Source: Mycobacterium seoulense
GTDB taxonomy: Bacteria; Actinomycetota; Actinomycetes; Mycobacteriales; Mycobacteriaceae
DNA: 64,000 nt
Assembly: GCF_010731595.1 (NCBI RefSeq)
Contig: NZ_AP022582.1
Location: 1,426,001 to 1,490,000, forward strand
Direction of reading: 5' to 3'
Positions 17,742 to 26,606 of the stretch are shown here, in pieces. Positions within the stretch are counted from its first letter, which is position 1; the number at the start of each line of letters is the position of its first letter. The notes beneath the pieces are model-generated. The model worked only from the letters and a program-made list of their open reading frames with translations. It had not been told where the DNA came from and did not search any database. Position numbers and translations under genes: made by a program.

Positions 17742-18577
17742 TGACGGGCCGCGTCGAGGGGAAGGTCGCGTTCATCAGCGGCGCCGCCCGCGGTCAGGGG
17801 CGCAGCCACGCGGTCCGCTTGGCGCAGGAGGGAGCCGACATCATCGCGGTCGACATCTGCGGGCCGGTCGAGAACCTGGCCTATCCCCACTCGACGCCGG
17901 AAGACCTGGCCGAGACGGCCGACTTGGTGAAGGCCCAGGATCGGCGAATCGTGACCGCGCAGGTGGACGTTCGCGACTACGAGGCGCTGAAATCCGCGGT
18001 GGACAACGGTGTCGAACAACTCGGGCGGCTCGACGTCATCGTCGCGAACGCCGGCGTGGGCACCGACGGCAGGAAGCTGCACAAGATCCGCGAAGACGTC
18101 TGGCAGGACATGATCGACATCAACCTGACCGGCGTCTGGCACACGGTCAAGGCCGGTGTGCCGCACCTCCTCTCGGGCGGGCGCGGCGGATCGATCGTGC
18201 TCACCAGCTCGGTCGGCGGACGCAAGGCATACCCGAACACCGGCCACTACATCGCGGCCAAGCACGGCGTCATCGGCTTGATGCGTGCGTTCGCCGTCGA
18301 GCTCGGCCAGCACATGATCCGCGTCAATGCGGTGCTCCCCACCCAGGTCAGCACCACGATGGTGATGAACGACAACACCTACCGGCTCTTTCGCCCGGAC
18401 TTGGAGAATCCGGGGCCGGACGACTTCGCCCCCATCTCGCAGCTCATGCACACCCTGCCCGTGCCATGGGTGGAAGCCGCGGACATCAGCAACGCGGTCC
18501 TGTTCCTCGCCTCTGACGAATCCCGTTATGTCACCGGCGTTTCGCTTCCCGTCGACGCGGGCAGCTTGCTCAAATAG
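17741..18577 (+). CDS. Mycofactocin-coupled SDR family oxidoreductase
   Basis: A 278-aa classical-fold SDR of the mycofactocin-associated subfamily. The cofactor loop is GAARGQGRSHAVRLAQEGAD, with the GQGRSHA signature of this subgroup and a long insert after the second strand (DICGPVENLAYPHSTPED). The NAG motif (VANAGVG), catalytic Ser (LTSSVGG) and YIAAK are present. These enzymes oxidise alcohols with a tightly bound NAD that is recycled by mycofactocin. Its start overlaps the P450 stop (TGATG). The likely role is oxidation of the P450 product. Confidence 0.9.
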   Translation: MTGRVEGKVAFISGAARGQGRSHAVRLAQEGADIIAVDICGPVENLAYPHSTPEDLAETADLVKAQDRRIVTAQVDVRDYEALKSAVDNGVEQLGRLDVIVANAGVGTDGRKLHKIREDVWQDMIDINLTGVWHTVKAGVPHLLSGGRGGSIVLTSSVGGRKAYPNTGHYIAAKHGVIGLMRAFAVELGQHMIRVNAVLPTQVSTTMVMNDNTYRLFRPDLENPGPDDFAPISQLMHTLPVPWVEAADISNAVLFLASDESRYVTGVSLPVDAGSLLK

Positions 18578-18606
18578 CGCTAATTCAAGAGAAGTTGGAG
18601 AAGGCC

Positions 18607-19575
18607 ATGCCCGAATACGACTACGAGGAAATGAAGAAGGAAGCCGAGCAGTACATCAAGTTCGAGAAGGACAAGAAGAACCGGATCGCCTACATCACCT
18701 TCAACCGTCCCGAAGAGCTCAACTCCACCACCTTGGGCATGCGGCAGAACTACGCCGACTTGATCCACAAGTGCAACGTCGACGACGACGTCAAGGTCGT
18801 CGTGATCCGCGGCGAGGGCGAGGATTTCGGGAGCGGCGGCGACCTGCCCGAACAGCGTGGAATGCTGGAAAACCCCGGCATGCCCCTGCTGCACGAGCTG
18901 GCGATCAACGACGACGACGTCAAATACCCGCCGGGCGGGTCGTACCGCTACCTGTCGACCGTGACCGACTTCTACGCCAAGGCGCGCGCGGGGAACCGCC
19001 CGCTTCAGGAGCTGCGCAAGATCAGCATCATCGAGGCCAAGGGCTACTGCTACGGCTGGCACTTCTACCAGGCCGGCGACGCCGACCTGGTGGTGTCCTC
19101 GGACGATGCCCTGTTCGGGCACCCGGCCTTCCGCTACGTGGGATGGGGACCGCGACTGTGGTGGTGGGCCGAGACGATGGGGCTGCGTAAGTTCTCCGAA
19201 ATGCTGTTCACCGGGCGACCCTTCACCGCCAAAGAGATGTACGAGTGCGGCTTCGTCAACAGCGTGGTGCCCCGGGAGAAGCTGGAGGAGGAGACGCTGA
19301 AATACGCGATGGCCTGCTCCCGCTCCCGCCCGACCGACACCGTCGCGGTGCAGAAGACCTTCCTCGAGCTCTACAAGCAGCACAAGGGTGAATACTTCGG
19401 CAGCCTGCTCACCGGCATGGTCGAGGGCATGTTGCCGATGATCGCCAACGACGCCGAGGAGGTCGACCTGACCGCGGGCACGTTCGAGAAGGGGCTCAAC
19501 AACGTGGTCAAGGACAACGACCTGAATTTCCCGCCGGAGTGGCGCCTGAGCCGCTCGGGACGCGCGAAGCCCTGA
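18607..19575 (+). CDS. Crotonase-superfamily protein (enoyl-CoA hydratase-like), divergent
   Basis: A 322-aa crotonase-fold protein, longer than the usual ~260 aa. CoA-binding features are clear (FNRPEELNS, VVVIRGEGEDFGSGGDL). Both catalytic glutamates of classical hydratase are missing: the GGGxE segment is GWHFYQ and the QPE segment is HPAF. A roughly 30-residue insert (near residues 83-117) follows the first oxyanion strand. It may catalyse a different reaction, such as C-C hydrolysis. ATG 18607 follows GGAGAAGG. It is the third gene of the P450 operon. Confidence 0.8.
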   Translation: MPEYDYEEMKKEAEQYIKFEKDKKNRIAYITFNRPEELNSTTLGMRQNYADLIHKCNVDDDVKVVVIRGEGEDFGSGGDLPEQRGMLENPGMPLLHELAINDDDVKYPPGGSYRYLSTVTDFYAKARAGNRPLQELRKISIIEAKGYCYGWHFYQAGDADLVVSSDDALFGHPAFRYVGWGPRLWWWAETMGLRKFSEMLFTGRPFTAKEMYECGFVNSVVPREKLEEETLKYAMACSRSRPTDTVAVQKTFLELYKQHKGEYFGSLLTGMVEGMLPMIANDAEEVDLTAGTFEKGLNNVVKDNDLNFPPEWRLSRSGRAKP

Positions 19576-19588
19576 CCGTCGACCTCGC

Positions 19589-21922
19589 ATGTCCGCGCTG
19601 ACGGGCTTCAGGGTCATCGAGCTGGCCGGGTCGGTCGCGGGGGAGTATTGCGGAAAACTGTTGGCCGACTTCGGCGCCGAGATCATCAAGGTCGAAGCGC
19701 CGGAGTGCGGCAGCCCGACGCGGGCGATGGCGCCCATCGTGGCCGACGGGTGCGACGGCAGCGGGCTTTTCGCGTACCTCAACACCAACAAGCGGTCCGT
19801 CGTGCTGGACCTCGGCTCGGATGACGGCCTCGAGACCGCCCACCGGCTCATCGGCACCGCGGACGCGGTCATCGACGCCCGCGCCACCGACTGGTCGTCG
19901 CGGCACCCGGATGTGGTGTGGTGTTCGATCACGCCGTTTGGCCAGGACGCGCCCGCCGAGTACGGCAATGCCAAGAGCATCAACGTCTTTCATGCCAGCG
20001 GCTGGGGATACCACACGCCCAGCCACGCTGATCCCGCCAAGCCGCCGCTGCAGGGGCCCGGCCGGTTCCTGGCCGATTACGAAGCCGGGCTGGAGGCCGC
20101 GCTCTGCGTCACGGCCTCGCTCTTCGGGCGCCTGCACAACGGCCACGGCGAGGCCATCGACATTTCCGCACACGCGGTGCTGGCCTCCCGCGCCGACTGC
20201 ATCATCGGGAGATTCATCACCGGCGAGGTGACGCCCGACGGCCATCGCGGCGACTACGACCAGGCCGGCCCCGCGGCGTTTTTCGCCTGCGCCGACGGTT
20301 TCGTCTACCTCTACATGACCAGTCGCGCCCACTGGTTCGGCCTCAGAGAACTGCTGGGTCAGGCGGACTGGCTGGACGCGTTCGAGGACGACTGGCTGGA
20401 GTTCTCCGTCACCGCGGAAAAGGTCACCGCATTCCGGCGGGGCTTCGCGGCCTGGATCCGCGACCTCGCCAAGAACGAAACATCCGAGCGGGCCCAGCGC
20501 CTGGGTGTGCCCCTGGTGCCGGTGAACGGCGCCGCGGACCTGCACGATTCGCCGCAGTACCGCCATCGGGGCTTCTTCCAGCGGGTGACGCACCCGGTGC
20601 TGGGCGACGCCGCATATCCGACCGTGCCGTACGCGTTCAGCGCGTCACCGGCCCAAATCACCGCCGCGGCACCCACTCTCGGCGAGCACACCGGACGGGT
20701 GCTGGAAAGCATCGGCTGCCCGCGCCGGCGGCCGCGGGCCCGGTCCGCGCAACTCAGGCCGCCCAAGGATCCGCGCGGTGGGCCGTTGGAGGGCGTGCGG
20801 GTCGTCGAGCTCACCAAGGTGTGGGCCGGCCCCTACGCGGGCAAGCTGCTGGCGATGCTGGGCGCCGAGGTCGTCAAGGTCGAAACCGCGGGCAGCCCCG
20901 AGGAGATGCGCGCCTACGGCGGCACCGATGTCAACCACGCGCCGTACTTCCTGAGCATCAACCCGGAAATCCTCAGTGTGGACCTCGACATCAAGTCCGC
21001 CGAGGGCATGGCGCGGTTGCGCGAGCTGATCGCCCGCAGCGACATCGTGATCAACAACCTGCGCCCGGGCGCGATGGAGCGCCAGGGCCTGGACTACGCG
21101 CGGCTCAAGGAGATCAAGCCGGACATCATCTCGGTGTCGATCAAGATGTGGGGCAACGACGGACCGCTGGGCCACCAGACCGGTTATGCGCCGTGCTTCG
21201 CCGCCCTGGCCGGGCTCGCCCCGCTGGTGGGCTATCGCGGTGGGCCGCCGCTGGGGACGAGCATGCGCTACGGCGATTCGACCGTCGGCGCGGCGGCCGC
21301 GTACGCGGCCGTGGTGGCGCTGCTGCACCGCGAACTCACGGGAGCCGGGCAGTTCGTCGACCTGTCGGCGGTGGAAACCCTCTCGTCGATGATCGGGGAC
21401 TGCCTGCTCGAGGAATCCCTGACCGGACGACACCTCGCGCCCAACGGCAACGATCACCCGGACCTGTGCCCGCACGGCTGCTACCCCTGCGCGGACGGCG
21501 CCTGGATCGCGATCGCCGTCGCCGGCGACGCACAGTGGCACGGGATGTGTGACGTGCTGGGCGCGGGAGCGCTGGCGCGAGAACGCCGCTACGTCACCAT
21601 GGGCGAGCGGCGGCGCCACGCCGAAACGCTGGATGCCGACCTCGCGCAGCTCACCCGAAGCCAGGACGCCGAGCACCTCGCGCACCGCCTGCGCGCGGCG
21701 GGTGTCCCGGCCGTCAAGAGCGCCACCGCCCTCGACGTGATCGGCGATCAACGACTGTGGGACCGCGGGCTGTATCGATTCGTCGGCGATCACCGTGAGG
21801 GCCAGCGGCCGATCGTCGGGCCGTCCTGGCGGATGGCGCGCAATCCGGCGTGCATCGCCCGCGGCGCCCCAGACCTGGGCGAGCACACCGATTACGTGCT
21901 ACACGAAATACTTGGCGCATGA
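19589..21922 (+). CDS. Double CaiB/BaiF (family III) CoA-transferase fusion
   Basis: A 777-aa protein with two complete family III CoA-transferase domains: residues ~1-375 (starting GFRVIELAGSVAGEYCGKLL) and ~395-777 (starting LEGVRVVELTKVWAGPYAGK). The nucleophilic Asp is kept in both, in LADYEAGLEAAL and RYGDSTVGAAAAY. These enzymes move CoA between acids through an aspartyl-CoA intermediate, normally as interlocked dimers, so the fusion may form its dimer within one chain. It lies 13 bp after the crotonase, and the next SDR start overlaps its stop (ATGA). It probably activates the acid made by the upstream oxidation steps. Confidence 0.9.
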   Translation: MSALTGFRVIELAGSVAGEYCGKLLADFGAEIIKVEAPECGSPTRAMAPIVADGCDGSGLFAYLNTNKRSVVLDLGSDDGLETAHRLIGTADAVIDARATDWSSRHPDVVWCSITPFGQDAPAEYGNAKSINVFHASGWGYHTPSHADPAKPPLQGPGRFLADYEAGLEAALCVTASLFGRLHNGHGEAIDISAHAVLASRADCIIGRFITGEVTPDGHRGDYDQAGPAAFFACADGFVYLYMTSRAHWFGLRELLGQADWLDAFEDDWLEFSVTAEKVTAFRRGFAAWIRDLAKNETSERAQRLGVPLVPVNGAADLHDSPQYRHRGFFQRVTHPVLGDAAYPTVPYAFSASPAQITAAAPTLGEHTGRVLESIGCPRRRPRARSAQLRPPKDPRGGPLEGVRVVELTKVWAGPYAGKLLAMLGAEVVKVETAGSPEEMRAYGGTDVNHAPYFLSINPEILSVDLDIKSAEGMARLRELIARSDIVINNLRPGAMERQGLDYARLKEIKPDIISVSIKMWGNDGPLGHQTGYAPCFAALAGLAPLVGYRGGPPLGTSMRYGDSTVGAAAAYAAVVALLHRELTGAGQFVDLSAVETLSSMIGDCLLEESLTGRHLAPNGNDHPDLCPHGCYPCADGAWIAIAVAGDAQWHGMCDVLGAGALARERRYVTMGERRRHAETLDADLAQLTRSQDAEHLAHRLRAAGVPAVKSATALDVIGDQRLWDRGLYRFVGDHREGQRPIVGPSWRMARNPACIARGAPDLGEHTDYVLHEILGA

Positions 21923-22683
21923 CGGGGACACTTGCCCACACCGCGGCCCTGGTGACCGGGGCCAGCAGCGGTATCGGAGCCGCGACGGCCAAAGCGCTGG
22001 CGGCCGAAGGCGCGGCGGTGGCCCTGCTCGCGCGCCGCGCGGACCGGCTCGCCGAACTGCAGGCCGACATCGAATCCGTCGGCGGCACAGCGCTGGCCGT
22101 CGCGGCCGACGTCACCGACGCCGAGCAGGTGTCGACGGCAGTGGGGCGCGCCGTCGCGGAGTTCGGCCGCCTCGACACCGTGGTGAACAACGCCGGGCTC
22201 ATGCAATCCGGGCCCGCTGCCGAGGCGCCGCTACGGGATTGGGACGCCATGGTGGCGGTCAACATCCAGGGGGTCCTGTATGTCACCCGCGCGGCGCTCC
22301 CGCACCTGATCGACGCCGCCGCGGACTCGCCACGGGGCGTCGCCGATCTGGTCACCATCAGTTCGACCGCCGGGTGGGTGGCCCGCCCCAACACCGCGGT
22401 GTACTCGCTGACCAAGTTCGGGGTGAACGCGTTCAGCGAGGGCATTCGCCAGGAGGTCCTCGGCAAGCGAGTGCGGGTCGGCGTGGTCGGCCCGGGAACG
22501 GTCGACACCGAGATCTTCAGCCACCTTGCGGAGTCGTCGCGCGAGGCGTTCGAGCGCCAGACCGCGGGCATGGTCAAGTTGCGGCCGGAAGACATCGCCG
22601 ACGCGGTGCTGTTCATGGTGACGCGTGACCGCCGGGTGGCCGTCAATCACATGCTGGTTCGTGCGGCCGAACAGACCTGGTGA
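21919..22683 (+). CDS. SDR family oxidoreductase
   Basis: A 254-aa classical SDR: TGASSGIGAATAKAL cofactor loop, DVTDAEQ, NNAGLM, Ser in TISSTAGW and YSLTK catalytic pair. ATG 21919 overlaps the CoA-transferase stop by 4 bp. It is not of the mycofactocin type, so the operon has two SDRs with different cofactor habits. It would act on an alcohol, ketone or 3-hydroxyacyl intermediate. Confidence 0.88.
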   Translation: MTGTLAHTAALVTGASSGIGAATAKALAAEGAAVALLARRADRLAELQADIESVGGTALAVAADVTDAEQVSTAVGRAVAEFGRLDTVVNNAGLMQSGPAAEAPLRDWDAMVAVNIQGVLYVTRAALPHLIDAAADSPRGVADLVTISSTAGWVARPNTAVYSLTKFGVNAFSEGIRQEVLGKRVRVGVVGPGTVDTEIFSHLAESSREAFERQTAGMVKLRPEDIADAVLFMVTRDRRVAVNHMLVRAAEQTW

Positions 22684-22687
22684 GGGA

Positions 22688-23965
22688 TTGGCCGCGAGGT
22701 GGGTCGTCGGCGACCGGTATGGATCGCCGTTTCCGGCCGACCCCGCGACACTGCGGAGCGGCGGGGTGGGCGTCCTCACCGAGGCGTTTCAATCCTCGGG
22801 GGTGTTGCGGGACAACAGCATCACGAGGATCACCGGATATCGAGAGGTCGCGGGCGGCAGCACGGGGCGCAAGGCCGTGATCTCGGTCGAATACGCCCGG
22901 CCCGCACCGGATCTGCCCACCGAATTGTTCGTCAAGTTCTCGCGCGACTTCGACGACCCGGCGCGTGATCGGGGGAAGACGCAGATGGAGCCGGAAGTGC
23001 GGTTCGCCGCCCTCTCGCGCCTGCCCGAATTTCCCATCGCCGTGCCCAAGGCGCTTTTCGCCGACTATCACCGCCGCACCGGCACCGGAATCCTGATCAC
23101 CGAACGAATCGCGTTCGGCAGCAACGGAATCGAACGGCAATATCACAAATGCCTCGACTACGAGATGCCCGAATCCGTCGAGCACTATGCCGCGCTGCTC
23201 ACCGCGCTGGCCCGGCTTGCCGGCACTCAGCGATCCGGGCGGCTGCCGGAGCTCACCGCGGCCTTCCCGCCGGACGTGGGGGCCGCGACGGTCGGGGAGC
23301 GGGCGCCGCTTTCGCCGGTCAAGCTGGAACGCCGGGTGGACCAACTGGCCGAATTCGCCGAACGAAATCCCGGGCTGCTTCCGGCCTGCTCACCGGAGTT
23401 CATCGCACGCCTGCGACAAGGCGTGCCGCGGTTCGCGCAGCACGAGCAGACGATCGCCCACCTGCTGGCCGGGGACTCGGATTATGTCGCGCTGTGCCAT
23501 TGGAACGCCAACATCGACAACGCGTGGTTTTGGCGCGACACCGGCGGCCTGCTGCGCTGCGGCCTGATGGACTGGGGATGCGTCGGCCAGATGAACCTGG
23601 GCATGGCGCTCTGGGGAGCCATGTCCGGCGCCGAAACCGACCTGTGGGACCACCATCTCGACGAGCTGCTGCGGCTGTTCGTTACCGAGTTCCGTCGGTG
23701 CGGCGGGCCGGAACTCGATCCGGTGCGATTGCTCCGGCACGCGTTGCTCTACGCGGCGGCGATGGGGGTCGCGTGGCTGCTGGGTGTTCCGGCGTTGATC
23801 CGCAGCCGATTCGAGGCGATACCGGACAGTCGAATGCATCCATTGATCAGGAACGACGAGAGCGTGCGGGCGCCGTTGCAGATGCTGTCGAACCTGCTGT
23901 TCCTGTGGGAGCGGCATCGGGTGGGGGAGTTGCTGGACGCCGCGCTTGCAGAGGGGGCCATCTGA
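22688..23965 (+). CDS. Aminoglycoside-phosphotransferase-fold (kinase-like) protein
   Basis: A protein of about 425 aa with the kinase-like phosphotransferase fold. Seen: a Lys in the ATP lobe (ELFVKFSRDF), the catalytic-loop region ALCHWNANIDNAWFW (equivalent of HxDxxxxN, with Asn where Asp is usual), and the metal-site segment GLMDWGCVGQ (equivalent of DFG). Mycobacterial relatives often sit in lipid or steroid catabolic clusters. The start is uncertain: TTG 22688 follows GAGG just after the SDR stop, while ATG 22625 would overlap the SDR by 59 bp. Last gene of the operon. Confidence 0.7.
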   Translation: MAARWVVGDRYGSPFPADPATLRSGGVGVLTEAFQSSGVLRDNSITRITGYREVAGGSTGRKAVISVEYARPAPDLPTELFVKFSRDFDDPARDRGKTQMEPEVRFAALSRLPEFPIAVPKALFADYHRRTGTGILITERIAFGSNGIERQYHKCLDYEMPESVEHYAALLTALARLAGTQRSGRLPELTAAFPPDVGAATVGERAPLSPVKLERRVDQLAEFAERNPGLLPACSPEFIARLRQGVPRFAQHEQTIAHLLAGDSDYVALCHWNANIDNAWFWRDTGGLLRCGLMDWGCVGQMNLGMALWGAMSGAETDLWDHHLDELLRLFVTEFRRCGGPELDPVRLLRHALLYAAAMGVAWLLGVPALIRSRFEAIPDSRMHPLIRNDESVRAPLQMLSNLLFLWERHRVGELLDAALAEGAI

Positions 23966-23966
23966 G

Positions 23967-25328
23967 CTACGGCTCGTCGTCGTCGCCGTCTCGGAGCAAT
24001 TTCTCGGGATGGTGGAAGTTGTTGGTGCGGGGTTGGCCGCGATCCAAGTGCGGTGGCGGTATCCATTCCGTATCGCCCTTGGCATTCTTGCGGGTGGTCC
24101 AGCCGCCGGGTTTGAGCAGGCGATGGTGGGTTCCGCAGGCGAAGGTCAGGCCGTCGATGTCGGTGCGCCGGCACTCGACCCAGTCGGTGACGTGGTGAAC
24201 CTCCGAGTAGTAGCCGGGCACCGCGCATCCGGGTGCCGAGCAGCCACGGTCCTTCGCGTACAGCACGATTCGCTGCCCCGGGGAGGCCAGCCGCTTGGTG
24301 TGATAGAGCGCCAGGGCCTTGCCTTTGTCGAAGATCGCCAAATAGTGGCGCGCATGGCGGGCCAGGCGGATCACATCGCCCATCGGCAGGATGGTGCCGC
24401 CGCCGGTTAGGCCCCGCCCTGCGGCGGCTTCCAACTCTTGCAGGGTGGTGGTGACGACGATGGAGGCCGGGAGCCCGTTGTGCCGGCCCAGTTCTCCCGA
24501 GGCCAGCAGAGCGCGATTCGCCGCCAGTAGTGCGTCGTGATTGCGCTGCGCCGCGCTGCGGGCGTCGCGGTCGATCGCCTCTTGGCTCGGCGTGCCGTCC
24601 ACGCACGGGGTGTCGTCGAGCGGGTTGCACATGCCGGGGGCGGCCAGTTTGGCCAGCACGGCCTCCACGGTGGCGCGCAGCTCGGGGGTGATGGTGGCGC
24701 GCAGCTCGGACATGCCGTCGGGGCCCTGCTTGCCCAGCGTCAGGCCGCGGCGCCGCGCGCGGTCCTCGTCGGTGTAGGTGCCATCGGGGTTCAGGCAATC
24801 GGCGACGTGATGGGCGAGCTCGGCCAATTGTTCGGGGCGGTAGTCCATTCCGTGAGTGGCGAGGTCCGCTTCGACGGCCTGGCGCGTGGCGAAGTCCACC
24901 CAGCCGGGCAGCTGATGGAAAAACCTGCGGATCACCGCCACCTGTCCGGTGCCGAGTGTGCCGTCGCGCTGGGCGGCGGCGGTGGCGGCCAGGAGCGGCT
25001 CCATCGGCTCTCCGGTCAGTCCACGCCTCGGCCCTAGGTCGGTCGCCTCTTTGACGCGGCGGGAGGCCTCAGCGCGGCTGATCAGCGTGGCCTCGGCGAT
25101 CGCATGGGACAGCTTGCCGCCGAGCTCTTCTGGTGTGGCCTGGCGGGCGAGGTTGTTGATCAGCGGATGCTCGATGGCCGGCAGCTGCCGGCGTACCTTC
25201 TCGCAGCGCGCCAACATGGCCAGCTGCTCGCGGGTGGCCAAGGTGTCACAGCCATAGCCGATCAAATCCTTGACCGCAGCGTCGATGACGTCAAACGCCG
25301 CCGACAACGCCTCCGGATCAACACTCAC
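23967..25328 (-). CDS. 13E12-repeat family protein: DUF222 + HNH endonuclease domain
   Basis: A 453-aa protein with an N-terminal helical DUF222 region (residues ~10-330) and a C-terminal HNH nuclease module. The module keeps a zinc-type pair CSAPGC, HHVTDW and CGTHHRLL, so the nuclease site looks intact. The family is multicopy in mycobacteria; in M. tuberculosis, 13E12 genes serve as integration sites for phiRv1-type prophages. No flanking direct repeats or transposase are visible. The stop is 1 bp from the convergent phosphotransferase stop. The cellular role is unknown. Confidence 0.88.
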   Translation of the reverse strand: MSVDPEALSAAFDVIDAAVKDLIGYGCDTLATREQLAMLARCEKVRRQLPAIEHPLINNLARQATPEELGGKLSHAIAEATLISRAEASRRVKEATDLGPRRGLTGEPMEPLLAATAAAQRDGTLGTGQVAVIRRFFHQLPGWVDFATRQAVEADLATHGMDYRPEQLAELAHHVADCLNPDGTYTDEDRARRRGLTLGKQGPDGMSELRATITPELRATVEAVLAKLAAPGMCNPLDDTPCVDGTPSQEAIDRDARSAAQRNHDALLAANRALLASGELGRHNGLPASIVVTTTLQELEAAAGRGLTGGGTILPMGDVIRLARHARHYLAIFDKGKALALYHTKRLASPGQRIVLYAKDRGCSAPGCAVPGYYSEVHHVTDWVECRRTDIDGLTFACGTHHRLLKPGGWTTRKNAKGDTEWIPPPHLDRGQPRTNNFHHPEKLLRDGDDDEP

Positions 25329-25445
25329 ACCCCGAAACTATCGGCGGCCACCGACAAAAAGCGCCTCGCTGGGACGGCTGAAGCCAAAGTGACGCAAGTG
25401 ATTTCAGCGGGATGACGCGGGCCGCCAGGTACGGCCATTCGCGAC

Positions 25446-26606
25446 CTAAAGAGCGTTCCGCTTCGCAAAATGACGAGTCCGCGCATCGAGGGCGCGACGT
25501 CGTTCTTCCGCGCTGATCCGCTGTCGCGGTCCGAAGTGTTCGTCGAGCTGATCCGCTCGTATGACGGTCAGGGTCGGTGTTGCCGGCTGGTGCGGTGTGC
25601 TTGCCCGCCACGTCACCACGCCATGGCGATACCCGCGGGCGTCAAGCCAGTTGTGTACGCCGAAATCCTCTGTCGACAGCAAGACCCGCACCCGTCCATC
25701 GTCAACTTGGGACTGGGCGAGGTTGAGACTGGTTTGGCGGGTTTCGAAATCGATCATCTCACTCCACCGATTGGTCAGGCAGATTCCGACATACGGCGAA
25801 CCGGGAGGGACCTCGTAGTCGATGACGAGCGCTTCGCCGTCCGACAGTGCCCACGAGATGGGGACGAACCATGCACCAGCCATCGCTGAAGGCGGCTGGA
25901 GCGGGGGAATGGCGAAGTTTTTTGGCAGTGAACCGAATACCCGTGCCGGAATGTCCTTGACCCACATCGTGAATAGCTCGCGGGACGCCAGGAGGTGCGC
26001 ATCGAAGGCCGCGATGGCCTGCTTGAGTGAATCTGGCTGGAGCGGATCGCCCGGGTTCAGGCATTCGATACGGATAGCGCCCTTGGCCTCGTTATCCCAG
26101 TCGCCGAAGGTTTGGTAACAACAGAACGAGTCGGCTCCCGCCGGGAGCGGGTACCAGTTCGCGTCGCCCATTTTCTGGCGACTGAAGAAGATCTCAAACG
26201 AACCGTCAGCACCGACAACGAGTTCTTCGGACGGTACCTTCACCGCTTGGGCTTGATCGTCCTTACCGGCATAGACGCCGAAGGTTGTCTGCGCAACGGA
26301 ACCCAGTTTCCCGTGAACGCGGTAGTCGTGGCCATCATCGATGCGCGCGGTCAGATACAGCGTGTCGGGGTTGGAGTGGCCCCAATTCCACGATGCGTAT
26401 TGGCCGTTGATGAGATTGGGCCGCGCGGGATCGCTCCGAAGTTGCAGGCCCATGTATTGGATGTGGCCGACGAGGCGTCCGAGCAAGGCCGCCGCGGCAC
26501 CGTCGTCGAGATCGCCTTCGGCCAATGCGATCTCGAGAAGCTCATCGTGAAGATCTCGAAAGCGTCGCCAGGCCGCACGCAGGAGGTACTGTGAGTCACC
26601 GGTCAC
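25446..26606 (-). CDS. DUF1214 domain protein
   Basis: A 386-aa protein. The C-terminal half matches the DUF1214 pattern: AWFVPISWALSDGEALVIDY, GICLTNRWSEMIDFETRQTS, DDGRVRVLLSTEDFGVHNWL and GVVTWR. The N-terminal half (SWNWGHSNPDTLYLTARIDD) resembles the DUF1254-like partner region. No signal peptide is evident. Its start overlaps the sulfotransferase stop by 11 bp, so the two are cotranslated and probably act on one substrate. The biochemical function is unknown. Confidence 0.8.
   Translation of the reverse strand: MTGDSQYLLRAAWRRFRDLHDELLEIALAEGDLDDGAAAALLGRLVGHIQYMGLQLRSDPARPNLINGQYASWNWGHSNPDTLYLTARIDDGHDYRVHGKLGSVAQTTFGVYAGKDDQAQAVKVPSEELVVGADGSFEIFFSRQKMGDANWYPLPAGADSFCCYQTFGDWDNEAKGAIRIECLNPGDPLQPDSLKQAIAAFDAHLLASRELFTMWVKDIPARVFGSLPKNFAIPPLQPPSAMAGAWFVPISWALSDGEALVIDYEVPPGSPYVGICLTNRWSEMIDFETRQTSLNLAQSQVDDGRVRVLLSTEDFGVHNWLDARGYRHGVVTWRASTPHQPATPTLTVIRADQLDEHFGPRQRISAEERRRALDARTRHFAKRNAL

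Noticed and set aside
18580..19983. 467-codon minus-strand frame opposite the crotonase and CoA-transferase
   Set aside because: Spans the junction of two real plus-strand genes and shows no coherent protein.
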